Shown: in pieces, positions 60,915 to 64,000 of the stretch
Layout of the letters: each line of letters starts with the position of its first letter
How positions within the stretch are numbered: position 1 is the first letter of the stretch
DNA from: Flavobacteriales bacterium UBA5040
GTDB lineage: Bacteria > Bacteroidota > Bacteroidia > Flavobacteriales > Weeksellaceae
Reading direction: 5' to 3'
Assembly: GCA_002415135.1 (NCBI GenBank)
Contig: DIBY01000022.1
Coordinates: forward strand, 186,001 to 250,000
Length of the DNA: 64,000 bases
Position numbers and translations under genes: made by a program
The notes under the pieces: generated by a model
Database searches by the model: none
What the model was told of the DNA's origin: nothing
Seen by the model: only the letters and a program-made list of their open reading frames with translations

Positions 60915-62114
60915 TTGAAAAAACTGATTCGCATTACGACAATTCCTCTTTCCCTGGATAAACTGCTGGGTGAACAGCTGACGTATGTCAATCAGTTTTA
61001 TGAGGTAACTGCGGTGTCTGCGGATCGAAAAGAACTCGAAAGAATCGCTGCGAAATATGGAGTGAAGAATCATCATGTCGAAATGACGCGGACGATTTCT
61101 CCTTTCAAAGATGTGGTTGCGGTTTGGCAGTTGTATCATTTCCTGCGAAAAGAGAAGCCAGCAATGATTCACAGTCATACTCCCAAAGCTGGTATTGTTG
61201 CCATGATGGCGGGTTGGTTGGCAGGGGTGCCGCACCGTCTTCATACCGTGGCGGGCTTACCACTTTTGGAAAGAGCAGGCTCCAAAAGGAAGCTTTTAAA
61301 TCATATTGAAAAACTCACCTATCGCCTGGCGACCAAAGTCTATCCCAATTCTTTTGAACTTCAGAAGATCATTGTTCAGGCCCGGTTCTGCGTTCCTGAA
61401 AAAATGAAGGTCATCGGTCAGGGAAGCAGCAATGGCATTGATACCGACCATTTCAGTTTAACTCAAATTTCCACAATAAAGCAGGATGAACTCAGAACGC
61501 AATTAGGTCTTTCCAAAGACGATTTTGTATTCATCTTCGTCGGCCGCCTCGTCAAAGACAAGGGCATCACCGAATTGATCACCGCCTTCAAAAACTTGCA
61601 GTCCATCATTGCGAGGAAGAATGACGAAGCAGCCCCAAACACCAAACATCCCACAGCCTGCACCCCAAAACTACTGCTCGTCGGACCTCTCGAGCAGCAC
61701 CTCGATCCACTGTGTTCCGAAACCTTACAGGAAATAGAAAACAACCCTGCCATCTTCTCCGTCGGCTTCCAGGAAGAGGTCCGTCCTTATTTTGCCCTTA
61801 GCAGTGCTTTGGTTTTCCCAAGCTACCGCGAAGGTTTCCCGAATGTCGTTCTTCAAAGTTTAGCCATGGAACTCCCTGCCATCGTCACCGATATTAATGG
61901 TTGCAACGAAATAATTACCCATCAGCAGAACGGGCTCATTGTTCCGGTAAAAGATACGAAGGCTTTGGAGCAGGCGATGGAGGAACTTATCATCAATTCT
62001 GCCCTATACCATCGTTTGAAAAATACCGCCCGGGAAAGTATTGCTCCTTATGAGCAACAGAAAGTATGGAATGCTTTGTTAGAGGAATATGAGTTGGTAG
62101 CTGGGCTGAAATAA
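60915..62114 (+). CDS. Family 4 glycosyltransferase (CapM/PglA-like) with an in-frame repeat insertion
   Basis: A 399-residue GT-B protein starting at TTG 60915, paralogous to 58203-59345: HSHTPKAGIVAMMAGWLAGV, GSSNGIDTDHFSLTQ, FIFVGRLVKDKGITELITAF and SYREGFPNVVLQSLAMELPA (EX7E, both Glu). Between the ITELITAF and LLLVG segments it has about 16 more residues than its paralogue; these residues (IIARKNDEAAPNTKHPTAC) are encoded by 61604-61666 and match the dispersed cattgcgaggaa...gacgaagca palindrome repeat. The frame is kept. The gene is the last of the polysaccharide block. Confidence 0.9.
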   Translation: MKKLIRITTIPLSLDKLLGEQLTYVNQFYEVTAVSADRKELERIAAKYGVKNHHVEMTRTISPFKDVVAVWQLYHFLRKEKPAMIHSHTPKAGIVAMMAGWLAGVPHRLHTVAGLPLLERAGSKRKLLNHIEKLTYRLATKVYPNSFELQKIIVQARFCVPEKMKVIGQGSSNGIDTDHFSLTQISTIKQDELRTQLGLSKDDFVFIFVGRLVKDKGITELITAFKNLQSIIARKNDEAAPNTKHPTACTPKLLLVGPLEQHLDPLCSETLQEIENNPAIFSVGFQEEVRPYFALSSALVFPSYREGFPNVVLQSLAMELPAIVTDINGCNEIITHQQNGLIVPVKDTKALEQAMEELIINSALYHRLKNTARESIAPYEQQKVWNALLEEYELVAGLK

Positions 62115-63520
62115 GGAGGTGTTTGGTGAAGTAAATGATTTTTTGCCTACACCTCAGATATTGGGTGTCTTTTACCTTTTGTTCCCTCTTGCATGTTTTT
62201 TTGTACACAATTCCTCTTTTATTGGAATTGGAGAACCTTTTCAATGTTGTTCTTCACGCAAATAGCCCCGAACTCAGCCTTTCTTTTGTTTTAAATCGAA
62301 AGTTTATAAAACAAAACAAATTCACTCCCTTTTTTATGCTGAGCGAAGCCGAAGTAAGGGTTGGGGAAAAGAAACTTTCTGGTGGACAGCTCTCTGTTAT
62401 CATTCCGCAGGAATCTCAACAGTTGAAAGGAGCTTAATGCAAGAGATTCTTCCAGCATGACAAGCGTCGATTTTTTTTACATTCTTTTTTTGTACCACGG
62501 CATTTTATAACCCTCTATTGTCATTCCGTAGGAATCTCAACAGTTGATGGAAGGATGGGCGATAATAGCTAAGAAAGCTTCCTCCCTTTTTTATGCTGAG
62601 CTTGTCGAAGTAAGGGTTGGGGCAGAGAAGCTTTCCAGTGGAAAAATCATCCAATTTCCACTAAGGTAACAAGCATATAGGTCGAGTAGAGCAGATGTTT
62701 TTTGTACCACGGCATTGTATAACCCCCTGTTGTCATTCCGTAGGAATCTCAACAGTTGATGGAAGGATGGGCGATAATAGCTAAAAAAGCTTCCTCCCTT
62801 TAGGGTTGGGGAAAAGAAACTTTCTGGTGGATAGCTCGACAAGCGTCGGTGTTTTTTACATTTTTTTTTGTACCACGGCATTTTATAACCCTCTATTGTC
62901 ATTCCGTAGGAATCTCAACAGTTGATGGAAAGATGGGCGATAATAGCTAAGAAAGCTTCCTCTCTTTAGGGTTGGGGCAGAGAAGCTTTCCAGTGGATAA
63001 ATCATCCAATTTCCACTAAGGTAACAAGCATATAGGTCGAGTAGAGCAGATGTTTTTTGTACCACGGCATTGTATAACCCCCTTTTGTCATTCCGTAGGA
63101 ATCTCAACAGTTGATGGAAGGATGGGCGATAATAGCTAAGAAAGCTTCCTCCCTTTTTTATGCTGAGCTTGTCGAAGTAAGGGTTGGGGCAGAGAAGCTT
63201 GCTGGTGGATAGTTCTCTTTTGTCATTCCGTAGGAATCTCAACAGTTGAAGAAAGGGTAATGCAAGAGATTCTTCCAGAATGACAAGGTTAGGTGTTTTT
63301 TGACATTCCTTTTTTTATACCATGGTCTTTTCTAGGTCTCTTTTTCTTTTTGCGCCCTTGCTAAATGAAATGCCCCTGTCTGCCGACAGGCAGGTTTGCG
63401 ATCGTAATTTTGTGCAGGATAATATTAAGTATTCTTTGCGCCCCGATAGCTATCGGGGTTTCGTTAAAAGAATTCTTCCATATTGAAAAGACCTGCTGTG
63501 CTATTTATAATCCGTCACCA
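62115..63520. repeat. Palindromic repeat array downstream of the polysaccharide block
   Basis: Copies of gtcattccgtaggaatctcaacag begin at 62520, 62732, 62898, 63087 and 63222 (spacing 212, 166, 189, 135); a variant at about 62400 lacks one base pattern. Between them are ttcctccctttttta-tgctgagc, aagggttggggcagagaagctt and tagctaagaaagctt blocks in repeated order. At 63395-63412 ctgtctgccgacaggcagg forms a palindrome and at 63441-63458 ccccgatagctatcgggg is an 18-bp perfect palindrome. Frames on the minus strand here are repeat copies. Confidence 0.85.
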
Positions 63521-63522
63521 CT

Positions 63523-63549
63523 AAAAAAAAGGCCCCCTAACAGGAGGCC
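63523..63549 (-). terminator. Rho-independent terminator of the two-gene membrane module
   Basis: On the minus strand a 7-bp stem (ggcctcc with ggggcc, one G-U pair) with a tgtta loop is followed by eight T. It lies 15 bp after the stop codon at 63564. Confidence 0.85.
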
Positions 63550-63563
63550 CTTCTTGGTGCTCA

Positions 63564-63752
63564 TTACTTCAGTCGTTTTCTGAGGTAATCGAGCAGGTAT
63601 TTCAGTCCAAGCGTGAAGAGGTAACTTGCGATACCGCCGATGCCGGCGAGGATCACTGTTTTGATGATCTCTTCACTGCGGAGCTGTACGAGGACGATGA
63701 GGAGCATTCCAAAAGTGGCACTGTTGCGGTGAGCCGCATCAAACGGGATCAT
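63564..63752 (-). CDS. Small membrane protein, second gene of a phage-like pair
   Basis: A 62-residue protein with one strong hydrophobic segment (TVILAGIGGIASYLFTLGLK, about 32-51) and a basic tail (DYLRKRLK). I do not recognise it with certainty; its size, single membrane segment and overlap with a second membrane protein recall holin or accessory proteins of Bacteroidota prophages. Its start overlaps the upstream gene's end by 4 bp. It is followed by a strong terminator, so the pair ends a transcription unit. Confidence 0.5.
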   Translation of the reverse strand: MIPFDAAHRNSATFGMLLIVLVQLRSEEIIKTVILAGIGGIASYLFTLGLKYLLDYLRKRLK

Positions 63753-63967
63753 GGCTGCTCCTCTTTTTCAATAGCAGCCTGGCTCACTGCACTGGCGATA
63801 CCACCAGCCAGAGCACTATACCCCGCCATGGTGATCAGAATTGCCGGCAGCGGAATCACCGCCGTGGTAATGACCGCGCTGATGGTCGTCAGCACCAACC
63901 CGTAATTTCTGATCTTGCGAAAGAACCGGGGCGTCGGTGCCTGTAATCGCTGAATGATCTTTTTCAT
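63749..63967 (-). CDS. Small membrane protein, first gene of a phage-like pair
   Basis: A 72-residue protein with a basic N-terminus (MKKIIQRLQAPTPRFFRKIR) and two hydrophobic segments (about 23-41 and 43-60, GLVLTTISAVITTAVIPLP and ILITMAGYSALAGGIASAVS). The sequence looks like a small holin-type or pore-like membrane protein. I recall similar PTPKFFKKIRN proteins from Bacteroidota phage-related regions, from memory only. The start codon lies at 63965-63967, and more of the unit may lie beyond the window edge. Coupled by a 4-bp overlap with the gene at 63564. Confidence 0.5.
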   Translation of the reverse strand: MKKIIQRLQAPTPRFFRKIRNYGLVLTTISAVITTAVIPLPAILITMAGYSALAGGIASAVSQAAIEKEEQP

Positions 63968-64000
63968 AATGATGATGATTTAATGGTTAAATGGATGGTA

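Noticed and set aside
62591..63242. Minus-strand frames of 103 and 119 codons with repeated peptides
   Set aside because: They are translated palindromic repeats; the peptide repeats follow the DNA repeat exactly.

Overview
The window looks like chromosomal DNA of a low-GC member of the Bacteroidota, most likely Flavobacteriales and probably near Chryseobacterium/Kaistella (family Weeksellaceae). The reasons are: two type IX secretion proteins (a Plug-type protein and a PorP/SprF protein), repeated promoters of the Bacteroidota TAnnTTTG type, the rsmD-DUF3822 neighbourhood, and AT-rich DNA with many short interspersed palindromes. Genus is an inference; no rRNA or tRNA gene was found.

Positions 1-25119 are housekeeping chromosome on both strands: the end of a PIF1-like helicase, a LysR regulator divergent from isocitrate dehydrogenase, a lipoprotein, a gamma-carbonic-anhydrase-like protein, a NifU-type Fe-S scaffold, ferrochelatase, a decayed ParE-type toxin-antitoxin pair, a VOC protein, the T9SS Plug protein, NadA, a nucleotide-sugar-epimerase-like protein, Gmk, YicC, a PASTA protein, an RluD-type pseudouridine synthase, SprF, HemW, MurI, RsmD, DUF3822, an Smr protein, GlyA and RecX. 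The gaps hold 7-bp tandem repeats and paired TTGGCTCTT motifs.

Positions 25120-62114 are a large surface polysaccharide locus, almost all on the + strand: outer-membrane beta-barrel, Wza-like lipoprotein, Wzc-like tyrosine autokinase, ABC permease (Wzm), ABC ATPase with a C-terminal extension (Wzt), then a tightly packed cassette (DegT aminotransferase, acyl carrier protein, KAS III, SDR reductase, second KAS III, NeuD/VioB-like acyltransferase) that looks like a dedicated route to an unusual short hydroxyacyl group on an amino sugar. After it come about six GT2 and six GT4 glycosyltransferases, a multi-spanning GT-C/Wzy candidate, an EpsG-type polymerase candidate, an MBOAT/SGNH O-acylation pair, an acyltransferase-3 on the opposite strand, a hexapeptide acyltransferase and a glycosyltransferase remnant. 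No initiating sugar-phosphate transferase and no Wzx flippase are in the window.

The locus is studded with non-coding repeats: a four-unit array of about 224 bp (25150-26090), a five-unit array of about 440 bp (31598-33808) that separates wzm from wzt, related copies at 23640-24500 and 30230-30475, and a palindromic array at 62340-63290. One short palindromic repeat seems to have been absorbed in frame into a glycosyltransferase (60915-62114). The last 450 bp hold two small overlapping membrane-protein genes with their own terminator on the minus strand, resembling a phage-type module.

Most notable are the acyl/amino-sugar cassette, the repeat family splitting wzm from wzt, and the in-frame repeat insertion.
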